From the NCBI GenBank assembly GCA_013416395.1, contig JACCEP010000006.1:186001-250000 (forward strand): DNA of 64,000 nt, written 5' to 3'. Every line of letters starts with the position of its first letter. The stretch's first letter is position 1. A program made the translations under genes and the position numbers. Under the pieces are notes generated by a model. That model was given only the letters and a program-made list of their open reading frames with translations, searched no databases and was not told where the DNA came from. This stretch comes from Alcaligenaceae bacterium (GTDB lineage: Bacteria > Pseudomonadota > Gammaproteobacteria > Burkholderiales > Burkholderiaceae_B). Below, piece after piece: positions 7,422 to 16,661 of this stretch.

Positions 7422-8357
7422 ATGACATCACCTGTTGCCGGTACCGCTTCATCCGTAAATAACAATGAATTCTGGACGGGGTTTATGCTTGCGGGCCTGG
7501 GGGCTATTTTGTTTTCGGCCAAGGCTATTGTGGTCAAGTTTACCTATCAACATGGGGTTGATGCACTGACCGTCATCGGTTTTCGCATGATGATGTCGTT
7601 GCCGTTCTTTGCGGCTATTGGTTTTTATCAGGCACGCAAGGCGCGGCAGGGCAGGTTGCCGCGCCTTACGCGAAAAGAATGCCTGCAGCTTATTTTTCTG
7701 GGGTTTATTGGGTATTACCTGTCCAGCTTTCTTGATTTTCTGGGGCTGCAATACATTTCGGCGGGCCTCGAGCGGCTGATTCTGTTTCTTTCCCCCACTT
7801 TTGTGCTTTTGCTGTCGGCCTTGCTGCTCAACAAGCCCATTAGTGGAAGACAGTGGCTGGCATTGGGATTGTCTTATCTGGGTGTCGTCTTTGTTTTTGT
7901 ACAAGACCTGTCGTTCAGTGGGGCCAGCGTGCTGGTGGGGTCGGCATTTGTGCTGGCCTCTGCCTTTTCGTATTCGTTTTATCTGATCGGTTCTGGTGAG
8001 CTTATCAAGCGCGTGGGGTCAACCCGTCTGGTGGCTTATGCCATGTCGGTGTCTTCTATTATTAGCATGGTGCATTTCTTTGGCGTGTATGGCTTGCAGG
8101 GGCTGGAGCAGTCTGCTGCTGTTTATCAGTTGTCGCTCATACACGCTATTGTTAATACCGTAGTGCCTACCTTCATGATTATGTGGGCGGTGGCGCGCAT
8201 TGGTGCACCCATGACCGCGCAGTTGGGCCTGCTTGGGCCTGTATCGGTGCTGTTTTTGGCTGCATGGCTGTTGGGCGAGCCCATTACCACGTTGCAGCTG
8301 CTGGGCACGGTTATTACGTTGTCCGGAGCTGTGGTGTTGAGCAAACGCAGGGTTTAG
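7422..8357 (+). CDS. EamA/DMT-family transporter
   Basis: The 311-residue protein has ten predicted membrane helices in two five-helix EamA repeats. The second ends with LLGEPITTLQLLGTVITLSG, a signature of the drug/metabolite transporter superfamily. The substrate cannot be read from sequence; family members export amino acids, purines or other metabolites. It runs divergently from marR and ends by overlapping, tail to tail, the LysR gene at 8354. It may belong with the neighbouring catabolic cluster, but this is only proximity. Confidence 0.85.
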   Translation: MTSPVAGTASSVNNNEFWTGFMLAGLGAILFSAKAIVVKFTYQHGVDALTVIGFRMMMSLPFFAAIGFYQARKARQGRLPRLTRKECLQLIFLGFIGYYLSSFLDFLGLQYISAGLERLILFLSPTFVLLLSALLLNKPISGRQWLALGLSYLGVVFVFVQDLSFSGASVLVGSAFVLASAFSYSFYLIGSGELIKRVGSTRLVAYAMSVSSIISMVHFFGVYGLQGLEQSAAVYQLSLIHAIVNTVVPTFMIMWAVARIGAPMTAQLGLLGPVSVLFLAAWLLGEPITTLQLLGTVITLSGAVVLSKRRV

Positions 8358-9250
8358 GTGTGTGTGTCACTGTACGCGGCGCGAATGAGCGCCACGTGGT
8401 TGGCGTTGATCTGAGAAAACGGCGTAGTTCGCCATATTAGACTGGTAACCGATTGCTGCTGATGGCGAAAGGGGAGCAACCGTATGCCTGACATGCCGCT
8501 GCGCGCAAGGCATGACGGCACGATGGATACGCCCATTTGCTGGGCAACCAGTGACACAACGCTTAGCCAGTGTCGTGCTTCGTACTTTACTGCAGGAAAA
8601 AACCCCGCTTTCAGACACATGGAAAACAGTGTCTCGTAATAAACCGGAGAGAGCACCCTCGAAAAGAAAATAAAATCTTCTTGGGCGACATCGGTCAGGT
8701 CGATGTGTTCTCGGTTAGCCAATGGGTGAGCGGCAGGCAGACAAATAGAAAAGGGCTCAGAAACCAGCTCTGTACAGCTTACTGAATCTGGCACGGGGTT
8801 GGCGTGGATAAAGCCGATATCGAGCCCGCCACGCTCGACCAGTTCAATTTGCTCAGCCGAGTTGAGCTCCAGCAAAATATGTTCGACGTCAGGGTATTGA
8901 TGCCTGCACTGGCGCAGCACGTCGGGCAGATTGCGATAGAGCGCAGAACCTACAAACCCGATTTTTAGCTGGCCTTGCAGCCCTGCATCTATACGGGAAA
9001 TCAGTCTTTTTACATCGGCGTTGCGTTGCAGCAGGTACTGCGCCTCGCCGTATAGTGCCCGCCCCGCTGGAGTCAGCACCACCTGGCGGCTGGAGCGCAC
9101 GAACAATTGTGCACCAAGATGCAGCTCAAGCTGACGTATGGCGTAGCTAAGTGGCGGCTGTGAAATATGCAGACGCTTGGCTGCGCGGCTGAAGCTGAGT
9201 TCTTCAGCCACCGCAACAAAGTAGCGCAGCAAACGAGGGTCAAGATCCAT
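8354..9250 (-). CDS. LysR-family regulator of the acyl-CoA operon
   Basis: The 298-residue protein has a LysR helix-turn-helix at residues 1-60 (ELSFSRAAKRLHISQPPLSYAIRQLE) and a periplasmic-binding-like effector domain from about 90. It is divergent from the acyl-CoA dehydrogenase gene, with about 100 bases of shared control region holding two dyads. By the usual LysR logic it probably activates that operon in response to a pathway intermediate. The N-terminal sequence MDLDPRLLRYFVAVAEELSF resembles regulators of aromatic-acid catabolism. Confidence 0.88.
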   Translation of the reverse strand: MDLDPRLLRYFVAVAEELSFSRAAKRLHISQPPLSYAIRQLELHLGAQLFVRSSRQVVLTPAGRALYGEAQYLLQRNADVKRLISRIDAGLQGQLKIGFVGSALYRNLPDVLRQCRHQYPDVEHILLELNSAEQIELVERGGLDIGFIHANPVPDSVSCTELVSEPFSICLPAAHPLANREHIDLTDVAQEDFIFFSRVLSPVYYETLFSMCLKAGFFPAVKYEARHWLSVVSLVAQQMGVSIVPSCLARSGMSGIRLLPFRHQQQSVTSLIWRTTPFSQINANHVALIRAAYSDTHT

Positions 9251-9258
9251 GGCGTTTC

Positions 9259-9310
9259 ATCTATATTTGTTTTGTATAGATGATAACAAAACAAGTATTT
9301 GTATGAATAC
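9259..9310. promoter_or_regulatory. LysR-type binding dyads in the divergent control region
   Basis: ATCTATA (9259-9265) and TATAGAT (9275-9281) form a perfect 7-bp dyad, and GTATT (9295-9299) with AATAC (9306-9310) forms a second. Both contain the AT-rich T-N11-A pattern of LysR sites. Two sites about 30 bp apart between the regulator and the operon fit recognition and activation sites. Confidence 0.6.
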
Positions 9311-9352
9311 ATAGAACTTCCTACTATTAGAAAACACCGGAGACAAAACACC

Positions 9353-11053
9353 ATGAATACTGATATCCCCACCTCGAACGTCGCACTTAATATTCCCGAC
9401 TCACGGGGCATTAATTTGTTTTCCACAGATGCTTTTGCCGAGGCCCTGCTGCGCGCGTACCTGCCGCAAGACCTGGCCAGCCATCTGGTGCCGCATTTTG
9501 CCGAGCTGGGTAGGCGCGCCGGTGATGAACTGGATGAACTCGCCAGCGTGGCTGATAAAAATCCTCCCGAGTTGTCGGTAAGAAATCGTGCCGGCCAAGA
9601 TGCATCGACGATTAGCAAGCATCCCGCCTACGTTGATCTGGAACGAGAGGCATACAGCACGTACGGGCTGGCGGCCATGTCGCATAGGGCGGGGGTGTTG
9701 GGGTGGAATGCACCCATGCCCCCCGTCGCCAAATATGCGTTGAGCCATTTGTTTGTGCAGGCTGAGTTCGGGCTTTGCTGCCCGGTTAGTATGACTGACT
9801 CGCTGGCGCGTACGTTGAGAAAATATGGTGACCCGGCCCTTGTTGAGCAGGTGTTGCCGCAGGTAACGTCGCTGGATTTCGACACCCTGCGTCAGGGCGC
9901 CATGTTCATGACGGAGCAGGGTGCAGGTTCAGATGTCAGCGCCACCGAAACCCAGGCCCAGCAAGAGGCTGATGGCCGCTGGCGTCTGCATGGTGATAAA
10001 TGGTTTTGTTCAAACCCCGACGCGGGCTTTGCCATGGTGCTGGCGCGCAGTGAAGAGGCGGCTGGCTTGGCCGGTATTTCGCTGTTTTTGCTGTCGCGTG
10101 AGCTTCCGGATGGCATGCATAATTATTACCGTATCCTCAGGCTGAAAGACAAGCTGGGTACGCGCTCAATGGCCAGCGGTGAGATACGTCTGGAAGGTGC
10201 GTATGCATGGTTGGTGGGTGAACGCGGACGCGGCTTTCAGCAGATGGCCGACATGATCAACAACTCACGCTTGTCCAACGGCATGCGGGCGGCAGGTCTG
10301 ATGCGGCGTGCTTTCACGGAGGCCTTGTTTTTTGCCCGAAACCGTCGTGCCTTCGGTAAAAGGCTGGTAGACATGCCGCTGATGCAGCGTCAGCTGCTCA
10401 AGATGTTGGTGCCCACCGAGCAGGCAAGATCGCTTATGTTTCAAACGGCAAAGGTTCTTGACCGTGCTGATCACGGCGAAGCGCAGGCCAAAAAGCTTGT
10501 GCGTATTCTTACGCCACTGATCAAGTTCAGAGCTTGCCGTGACGCGCGCAAGGTCACGGGTGATGCCATGGAAGTGCGAGGCGGTTGCGGCTACATCGAA
10601 GAGTGGGTCGAGCCGCGGTTGGTTCGTGACGCGCATTTAGGATCTATCTGGGAAGGCACCAGCAATATCGTGGCGCTGGATGTGCTGCGCGCCATACGAC
10701 GTAACGGCTGTCTGGAGCCACTGCGCGACTACGTTGAACAGTTGCTTGAAGATGGCGTGCCTTGCGATGCTTCACGGCGCGACGCCCAGCAGCAGGCCGT
10801 GGACGGAGCTTTCCGCCTGGCCGCCCATGCCGCACCTGATGAAAACTCCTCGCTTGCCCGGCAGGCCGCCTCGGCGCTCTACCACGTTGTATCGATGGCC
10901 GCTATGCGCTGGGAAGCCCGCCACGATGGGCTGCAAGCCAGGGCGCTGCTGGCCGATCTGGTGCTCGTCCATAAGCTTTCAGTGTCTGATCCGTTCGCAG
11001 TACCTGAAGATGCAGGCGTTTATTCAGAGCTGTTGAACTCGTCCGAAAAATAG
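9353..11053 (+). CDS. Acyl-CoA dehydrogenase, AidB-like long form
   Basis: From the ATG at 9353 (GGAGA at 9339-9343) the product is 566 residues, longer than the usual 380. The layout follows the AidB branch: an N-terminal extension with NPPELSVRNRAGQD, the FAD/substrate segment MTEQGAGSDVSATE near residue 185, GDKWFCSNPDAG, RLKDKLGTRSMAS, and the C-terminal SIWEGTSNI that lines the flavin. It should be an FAD-dependent acyl-CoA oxidation enzyme; the substrate is unknown. An upstream in-frame ATG at 9299 has no ribosome site. It is first in an operon with a CoA-transferase, pointing to degradation of an organic acid through its CoA thioester. Confidence 0.88.
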   Translation: MNTDIPTSNVALNIPDSRGINLFSTDAFAEALLRAYLPQDLASHLVPHFAELGRRAGDELDELASVADKNPPELSVRNRAGQDASTISKHPAYVDLEREAYSTYGLAAMSHRAGVLGWNAPMPPVAKYALSHLFVQAEFGLCCPVSMTDSLARTLRKYGDPALVEQVLPQVTSLDFDTLRQGAMFMTEQGAGSDVSATETQAQQEADGRWRLHGDKWFCSNPDAGFAMVLARSEEAAGLAGISLFLLSRELPDGMHNYYRILRLKDKLGTRSMASGEIRLEGAYAWLVGERGRGFQQMADMINNSRLSNGMRAAGLMRRAFTEALFFARNRRAFGKRLVDMPLMQRQLLKMLVPTEQARSLMFQTAKVLDRADHGEAQAKKLVRILTPLIKFRACRDARKVTGDAMEVRGGCGYIEEWVEPRLVRDAHLGSIWEGTSNIVALDVLRAIRRNGCLEPLRDYVEQLLEDGVPCDASRRDAQQQAVDGAFRLAAHAAPDENSSLARQAASALYHVVSMAAMRWEARHDGLQARALLADLVLVHKLSVSDPFAVPEDAGVYSELLNSSEK

Positions 11054-11071
11054 CCAGCACGGAGGCCGTCG

Positions 11072-11215
11072 ATGTCGCCGGTTGCCAACACGTTGAAAGT
11101 TCAGGGTATTGTGGTGGCTGTAGACAGAACGCCTGATGGACTACGGACGTTTATTGACGCAGAGGTCAATAAATGGAAAACAGTAATTGAAACTGCAGGC
11201 ATAACGCTTGATTAA
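11072..11215 (+). pseudogene. C-terminal remnant of a Bug (TctC) solute receptor
   Basis: A 47-codon frame from the ATG at 11072 gives VANTLKVQGIVVAVDRTPDG then LRTFIDAEVNKWKTVIETAG. This matches the last 45 or so residues of Bug-family extracytoplasmic receptors, which end with a helix of the pattern FI-x-E-xx-KW-xx-VI. The full protein would be about 320 residues with a signal peptide; nothing of the rest is present. It sits between the acyl-CoA dehydrogenase and the CoA-transferase, so the operon once encoded an uptake receptor for its substrate. Confidence 0.7.
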
Positions 11216-11217
11216 TT

Positions 11218-12375
11218 ATGACTATCACTGAACAGAACTCCTCCGGTGCCCTGGCTGGCTGCAAAGTTATCGATCTGTCGCGCGTGCTCGGCGGTCCCTA
11301 TTGCACGCAAATTCTTGGCGATCATGGCGCCGAGGTGTTCAAGGTCGAGCCACCGTCTGGCGACGAAACACGCGGCTGGGGGCCACCATTTCTGGATGGC
11401 ACAGCGTCTTATTTTATTGGCGTAAATCGTAATAAATATGGCCTGTCGCTTGACTTGTCGCAGCCTGACGGTCAGGCATTTCTGAAGAACCTGTTGCAGG
11501 ATGCCGACGTACTTGTTGAAAACTTCAAGCCAGGCACACTCGAAAAATGGGGCTTGGGTGTTGACGTGTTGCAAGCGCAGTTTCCCAGGCTGGTACATTG
11601 CCGTATTAGCGGCTTTGGTGCCGATGGCCCTCTGGGCGGCTTACCGGGTTATGACGCCTGTGCGCAGGCTATGTGTGGCCTGATGAGCGTTAATGGAGAG
11701 GGCGACGGCGATCCTACGCGTGTAGGTCTGCCTGTGGTCGACATGGTCACCGGGCTGAACGCGGCGCTGGCTATTTTGCTGGCCATTAACGAGCGGCATG
11801 TCAGCGGTAAAGGGCAGTTTTTGGACATCACACTGTTCGACTGCGCGATTTCGCTACTGCATCCCCATGCTGCCAATTATTTTTATAGCGGGAAGGTGCC
11901 TGAGCGCACCGGAAACGCCCACCCCAACATTTCTCCTTATGATTCGTTTCCGACTGCAGAGGGCGAAATTTTTCTCGCTGTCGGCAACAACCGTCAGTTT
12001 GAAATCATGGCGGGCGTACTTGGGTGCCCAGAGTTGGCATCAGACCCACGCTTTGGTACGAATGCCGACAGGCTAATAAACCGGGCCGCGCTACGGGCCA
12101 TGCTTGTGCAGCAGCTTTCCGGCCATGTGGCCGCCGATCTGGCGCAACGGCTATTGCAAAAAGGGGTACCCGCAGCACCTGTGTTGAATGTAGAGCAATT
12201 GCTGCAGCATCCACATACCCGGCATCGCAATATGGTGCTTGAACAAGGGGCTTACAGAGCCATAGCGTCGCCGATCAAACTGTCAAGAACACCCGCTACC
12301 CTGCGCCGCCTTCCGCCCGACTTCAGCGAGCATACTGAGGTGGTGAGGGCGTGGCTGGCGAAGCCGCAGCACTAA
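11218..12375 (+). CDS. CaiB/BaiF family III CoA-transferase
   Basis: The 385-residue protein starts VIDLSRVLGGPYCTQILGD after a short leader and contains GDETRGWGPPF and NRNKYGLSLDL. The conserved catalytic-Asp segment is GLPVVDMVTGLNAALA at about residue 170; this Asp carries the acyl-CoA intermediate in family III enzymes. It transfers CoA between organic acids in the cytoplasm. It starts 2 bases after the Bug remnant and lies in the operon of the acyl-CoA dehydrogenase. A plausible job is activating the acid that the dehydrogenase then oxidises. Confidence 0.9.
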   Translation: MTITEQNSSGALAGCKVIDLSRVLGGPYCTQILGDHGAEVFKVEPPSGDETRGWGPPFLDGTASYFIGVNRNKYGLSLDLSQPDGQAFLKNLLQDADVLVENFKPGTLEKWGLGVDVLQAQFPRLVHCRISGFGADGPLGGLPGYDACAQAMCGLMSVNGEGDGDPTRVGLPVVDMVTGLNAALAILLAINERHVSGKGQFLDITLFDCAISLLHPHAANYFYSGKVPERTGNAHPNISPYDSFPTAEGEIFLAVGNNRQFEIMAGVLGCPELASDPRFGTNADRLINRAALRAMLVQQLSGHVAADLAQRLLQKGVPAAPVLNVEQLLQHPHTRHRNMVLEQGAYRAIASPIKLSRTPATLRRLPPDFSEHTEVVRAWLAKPQH

Positions 12376-12410
12376 ATGACAGCTGGTCAGTAGGCTCGCG
12401 GGTCAGCAGT

Positions 12411-14075
12411 TCAACTCGCGCCGGCGATGGGGTCGTCGGCGTTTTGTCGCGCCTGCTCGGTTGCATCGCGGTGGATGTCGTGGGTAATAAAGCCCGAAGC
12501 ATTCTGCGGCATGTCCAGAATGCCTTGTCGTGCCAGCGTCTGGTTGATGTCGTCCAGCCCGCTTGCCCAGTGAGCTCGCATGGTTGAGGGCCCAAACTGG
12601 AAGTCTTTGTAGTTACTTTCGTAAGGCTGATTGCGATAGATCAGGTGTATGACGTTATAGCGTTTTTGGCTGCCCAGGTCGGCTGCCAGATGGCGGTACA
12701 GGTTTACGTCATCGCCCCCTTCGGGCAATTGTTGCAGAAGGCTGTGCACCATGTGTCGAAGGTGTTGTTCCCAGCGCATCTGCTCAGTAATCATGCGCGT
12801 ACGGCTCGAGTATTGAATATCTTTGATTCGGTCAGATACCTCACCCATATTGTCGGGGACTTTGCCACGCGCGCTCCAAAGGTCAACCTGAAACACCAGC
12901 GTGTCGCGCGGGGGTCTTGTTCTGAGTATCTGGCTAAGTGGCGTGTTGGAAACCAGCCCACCATCCCAGTAATATTCGCCATCGATTTCAACGGGCGCAA
13001 AAGCTGGCGGCAAGGCGCCTGAGGCCATGAAATGTTCAGGCAGCAGGGTGATTTCTGTATTGTCAAAATATACAAAGTTGCCGGTGCGGACATTGACGGC
13101 GCCCACTGAAACATGCTGCAGCCCCGAGTTGATGCGATCAAAGTCGCACACACGTTCGAGCGTGGCCTTTAGTTCGCGAGTGTCGTAGTAGCTGGCCTGT
13201 TCGGGGCGGCCTGGCAGCGCCATGGAGGGCGGTGGAAACCGAGGTTTGAAAAAGCCCTGTTGGCCACCCAGCATGGCACTGCCGGCCTGCAGAGCGCTCA
13301 ATGCTGTTCGTGTCGTGTCATTGATGCCAAATAGTGTCCCCTCAATAAACGGTATAAGGCCAAAGTCATTGTTGGGCTGACAAATGGTTTCCCAGAAGTC
13401 GCGCAAACGTTCAATGCGTTTTTCGGGTGGGTTTCCCGCGATAATTGCCGTATTCAGCGCACCAATCGAAATACCTGAGATGAAATCGGGTTCTATCTTT
13501 GCATTGAGCAGGCCCTCAATAACCCCTGCCTGGTAGGCACCTAGCGCGCCACCACCCTGCAGCACAATTGCCACGGTTTCGTAGGGCGGCATGCCGTTGG
13601 GGCGTGGCGTGGCGTGTGCGGGTAAGGGGCCAGTGGCGTCGTCAACGCTGGCCTTGGTGGGTGGGGCAGGGTTTTGCAGTGTGTTTTCAGTGGTTTTTGT
13701 GTCAACCACCAGTGTTTTACTGGCACGTTTATGTACCGAATTACTGGTTTGTGGCGAGAGCGTGGGTGCAGTTTGGGTGGCAGGTTCAGGTTTTTTGCTG
13801 CGTACCGGCGTTGCAGAGGCAGCCTTGGCTAGCGCCGGCTTTGCTTTGCGGGGTTGTGTTGTATCGGCCTGCTGCGTTGTGGCTTTCTTTGCAGACTGCA
13901 TGCTGGTTGTGGCTTTGGCTTTGGCTGGCTTTTGTGGCTTGCTGGCCTTTTCCTCTTTGACGGCGGATACTTTTTTCGCCGTGCGAGGTTTTTGAGAAGC
14001 CTGCGCCGCCTGTCGCTCGCGGCGAACGGCAGAAGTGCTGCCAGGCTTTTTGAGAAAGAGGTCTTGTTGGCTCAT
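12411..14075 (-). CDS. Patatin-like phospholipase with a long basic N-terminal tail
   Basis: The patatin core begins near residue 165 with the oxyanion motif VLQGGGALGAYQAG. It has the nucleophile elbow SGISIGAL (Ser of GxSxG) and the catalytic Asp in WDGGLVSNTP, so the Ser-Asp dyad is intact. A C-terminal domain of the DUF3734 type follows. The first roughly 160 residues are Lys/Ala/Thr/Pro-rich with no fold, resembling histone-H1-like or granule-binding tails. Patatin proteins of this group are acyl hydrolases, some linked to polyhydroxyalkanoate granules. No signal peptide; it is transcribed alone, convergent with the CoA-transferase. Confidence 0.85.
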   Translation of the reverse strand: MSQQDLFLKKPGSTSAVRRERQAAQASQKPRTAKKVSAVKEEKASKPQKPAKAKATTSMQSAKKATTQQADTTQPRKAKPALAKAASATPVRSKKPEPATQTAPTLSPQTSNSVHKRASKTLVVDTKTTENTLQNPAPPTKASVDDATGPLPAHATPRPNGMPPYETVAIVLQGGGALGAYQAGVIEGLLNAKIEPDFISGISIGALNTAIIAGNPPEKRIERLRDFWETICQPNNDFGLIPFIEGTLFGINDTTRTALSALQAGSAMLGGQQGFFKPRFPPPSMALPGRPEQASYYDTRELKATLERVCDFDRINSGLQHVSVGAVNVRTGNFVYFDNTEITLLPEHFMASGALPPAFAPVEIDGEYYWDGGLVSNTPLSQILRTRPPRDTLVFQVDLWSARGKVPDNMGEVSDRIKDIQYSSRTRMITEQMRWEQHLRHMVHSLLQQLPEGGDDVNLYRHLAADLGSQKRYNVIHLIYRNQPYESNYKDFQFGPSTMRAHWASGLDDINQTLARQGILDMPQNASGFITHDIHRDATEQARQNADDPIAGAS

Positions 14076-14200
14076 TGCAAGGGGCCCGCCACATCAGTGA
14101 AAGAACAACAATACCATTTTAGGTACGCCGAGATCGTCATGCCTCATTTTGCGCAGATGGCAACATGAAGTTAGTCATTGCGACGGTGCGTGCTCAGGTC

Positions 14201-14406
14201 CGGTGTTCTGAGGCCGTGGCGAAATGTGAGTACTTAGTGCCAGTGTTCTGAGACCGTGACGTAAATGCGGGTGCTTAGCCGCGGTGTTCTGAGACCGTGG
14301 CATAAATGCGGGTGCTTAGCCGCAGTGTTCTAGAGCCGTGGCATAAATGCGAGTGCTTAGCTCCCCCGTGTTCTAAGGCCGTGGCATAAAAGCCGGTGCT
14401 TAGCCC
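14201..14406. repeat. Five tandem 40-44 bp imperfect repeats
   Basis: Units begin at 14201, 14241, 14282, 14323 and 14366. Each contains GTGTTCTGAG-ACCGTGGC then ATAAATGCGGGTGCTTAG, with a few substitutions per copy. The last unit overlaps the stop codon of the LysR gene to the right, so the array lies in its 3' untranslated region and in the promoter region of the patatin gene (start 14075). Repeat units touch each other without unique spacers, so this is not a CRISPR. Function unknown. Confidence 0.85.
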
Positions 14407-15302
14407 GCCGCGTCAGAGGGTGTGCCAAGCAAGCTGCTGAGAAAACATTCGATCAGTGCGCCGCGATAGCGCGATTTATGCAACACCACCGAGAGCCGTC
14501 GTCGCAGATCAAGAAATGGCGTATGAAGAATGCACAGTCGGCCCACGGCTACGGCGTCGGTAATGGCAAATTCGGGCAGGCAGGCAATGCCCATGCCTGC
14601 GATCACAGCCTGCTTGATCGCCTCGACCTGGCCAAGTTCAAGCACGATTTGTCCCGGGGGCAGCACGCTGAGTGCCTGTTCGGTTTGTGTCCGCATGGCG
14701 GAACCGGGCTCGCGCAGTATCCAACGGGCATCTTTGAAATGATGGGCCTTTAATGGCTTTTTGCCAGCCAGGAGATGGCTGGGTGCGGCGCAGACCACAA
14801 GCGCATCTTCTCGCCACGGAAAGGACTCAAGCTGGGGATGGTTAATCGGGCCCTCGATACAACCTACATCGAGTCGATGTGCCACCAGGCCGGCCGCAAT
14901 AGTGGCGGTGTTTTCGACACTGACCTGCAGCGAAACGTTGGGTTGGCTGGCAGCAAAGGGGCCTAGTAAGTCGCCGACAAGATAATTACCAATGGTATTG
15001 CTGGCACCGACGCGCAACTCACCCGATAGGCTGCGGTTGTCGGTGTCGGCATATTGCGAAAGCTCATGCACACGTTCTATGACTTCTTGTGCCATGGGAA
15101 GCAACTCTTTACCCCGTGAGCTGAGCCTTAGCCGACCGCGTTCGCGGTCAAAAAGCTGCACGTTAAGCAGACGTTCAAGTTCGGCCAGCGCCATGCTGAC
15201 GGCGGGCTGTGTGACATACAGGCGCTCGGCCGCTGCGCGTACCGTTCCGGTCGACGCAATGGTCACAAAAACTTCGAGCTGTTTGATGGAGATTGCTAGC
15301 AT
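14400..15302 (-). CDS. yeiE: LysR-family regulator, YeiE-like
   Basis: The 300-residue protein has a LysR helix-turn-helix at residues 4-62 (TGTVRAAAERLYVTQPAVSMAL) and an effector domain starting near GELRVGASNTIGNYLVG. This CysB-like layout is typical of YeiE, described as a sulfite-responsive activator in enterobacteria. It is divergent from a YeiH-type permease gene, the same pairing as in E. coli. That pairing supports the call more than the sequence alone. The stop codon is inside the last tandem repeat. Confidence 0.78.
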   Translation of the reverse strand: MLAISIKQLEVFVTIASTGTVRAAAERLYVTQPAVSMALAELERLLNVQLFDRERGRLRLSSRGKELLPMAQEVIERVHELSQYADTDNRSLSGELRVGASNTIGNYLVGDLLGPFAASQPNVSLQVSVENTATIAAGLVAHRLDVGCIEGPINHPQLESFPWREDALVVCAAPSHLLAGKKPLKAHHFKDARWILREPGSAMRTQTEQALSVLPPGQIVLELGQVEAIKQAVIAGMGIACLPEFAITDAVAVGRLCILHTPFLDLRRRLSVVLHKSRYRGALIECFLSSLLGTPSDAAG

Positions 15303-15405
15303 AAATAAAGTTTATACGATAAATAAAAAAACATGAATTTATTTATTGAGCGCGCGATCTTAAAATTACTTATCGTTATTAACATATATAGCATCGGGCT
15401 CATAC

Positions 15406-16482
15406 ATGACAACTTACAATTCAGCGCGGCCGCTGGACGCATCGTCTCAGGCGGCGAAAAAAAAGCAGGCGCATCGCCAACATTCAGCGCCGAAAGTACC
15501 TTCGCTCGTTTACGGACTTGCGCTGGCCATGCTGCTGGGCCTGGTAGCCATGGTGCTGGGCAGATGGATGCCTATTATCGGTGGCCCGGTGTTCGGCATT
15601 GTGCTGGGGATGGCCATTCGCAACACGATGGGGGTTGGCACGATGTTTCAGCCAGGCCTGCGCTTTGCGTCCAAACAGATACTGCAGTGGTCTATTATCG
15701 CGCTTGGCTTCGGTCTTAGTCTTCAACAAGTGGCCAAAACCGGTGCAGAGTCACTGTGGGTGACGTTAATTACCATTACTGTGGCCTTTGTGTCGGCGGC
15801 GTTGCTGGGCAAGTGGCTGGGTATTCCTTCTCGCCTCAAGATACTGATTGGTGTTGGCACGGCTATTTGTGGCGGTTCGGCCATTGCTGCAGTTACGCCC
15901 ATCATCAAGTCTGAAGATCATGAAACGGCATTCGCTATTTCGACAATCTTTCTCTTTAATGTGGTTGCTGTCCTCACCTTTCCATTAATGGGGCACTGGC
16001 TGGGCATGTCTGACACGGGGTTTGGTATGTGGGCCGGCACCGCGATCAACGATACGTCATCGGTTGTTGCGGCGGGTTATAGCTACAGCGTGGCTGCGGG
16101 CGATTATGCAACCATTGTCAAGCTCACACGTGCGACGTTGATTATCCCTATTTGTATTGTGCTGGCTGGGATCATCGCCTGGCGCGAAAAGAAAAGCGGT
16201 GGTGCCAAGGTCGGGCTGCGTCGGATATTTCCGTGGTTTATCTTGTGGTTTTTGGTAGCTTCGGCGGTGCGCTCATCCGGCTTGATCCCCGAGAGTCTTG
16301 ATTTTATTCTGAAGTTTCTTGCGCAGTTTCTTATTATCGTCGCCCTGACCGCCATCGGGTTGTCGTCAGATCTTCGTAATATGGTTCGTGCAGGTTTCAG
16401 GCCTATTGTTCTGGGGCTGGGTGTTTGGGTAGCGGTGGCCGGAAGCAGCCTGGTGGTGCAACACTTTATGGGTACCTGGTAA
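15406..16482 (+). CDS. yeiH: YeiH/UPF0324-family membrane protein, putative anion exporter
   Basis: The 358-residue protein has about ten membrane helices after a 30-residue Lys/Gln-rich cytoplasmic leader. Family landmarks are GPVFGIVLGMAIRN in the second helix, IGVGTAICGGSAIAAVTPII in the middle, and MWAGTAINDTSSVVAAGYSY. The last two form a conserved half-helix pattern seen across UPF0324 proteins, often annotated as putative sulfate exporters; the substrate has not been proven. It is divergent from the YeiE-like regulator. Confidence 0.85.
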   Translation: MTTYNSARPLDASSQAAKKKQAHRQHSAPKVPSLVYGLALAMLLGLVAMVLGRWMPIIGGPVFGIVLGMAIRNTMGVGTMFQPGLRFASKQILQWSIIALGFGLSLQQVAKTGAESLWVTLITITVAFVSAALLGKWLGIPSRLKILIGVGTAICGGSAIAAVTPIIKSEDHETAFAISTIFLFNVVAVLTFPLMGHWLGMSDTGFGMWAGTAINDTSSVVAAGYSYSVAAGDYATIVKLTRATLIIPICIVLAGIIAWREKKSGGAKVGLRRIFPWFILWFLVASAVRSSGLIPESLDFILKFLAQFLIIVALTAIGLSSDLRNMVRAGFRPIVLGLGVWVAVAGSSLVVQHFMGTW

Positions 16483-16506
16483 GTGGCTTAAGCCCTCGTT
16501 GTCAGC

Positions 16507-16535
16507 AAAAAAGCCAGGGCTTCCTGGCTTTTTTT
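16507..16535. terminator. Bidirectional intrinsic terminator after yeiH
   Basis: AAAAAAGCCAGG, loop GCTT, CCTGGCTTTTTTT gives a 12-bp perfect stem that ends in a T-tract on both strands. It lies 25 bases past the yeiH stop. Confidence 0.92.
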
Positions 16536-16661
16536 GTTGCTTAATGGGCGATTATTGCGGCCGTTCAGGGCGCAGAAAACGCTGAGTGCTGGGCCCGGCC
16601 AGGTTTTGTGCAGGCTCCTCTTGGCGATACCCGCTAAACCATGGGGCACTGGCCCAGTGAA

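Noticed and set aside
14201-14406. CRISPR array
   Set aside because: Units abut without unique spacers, the whole 40-44 bp unit is conserved, and no cas genes are present.
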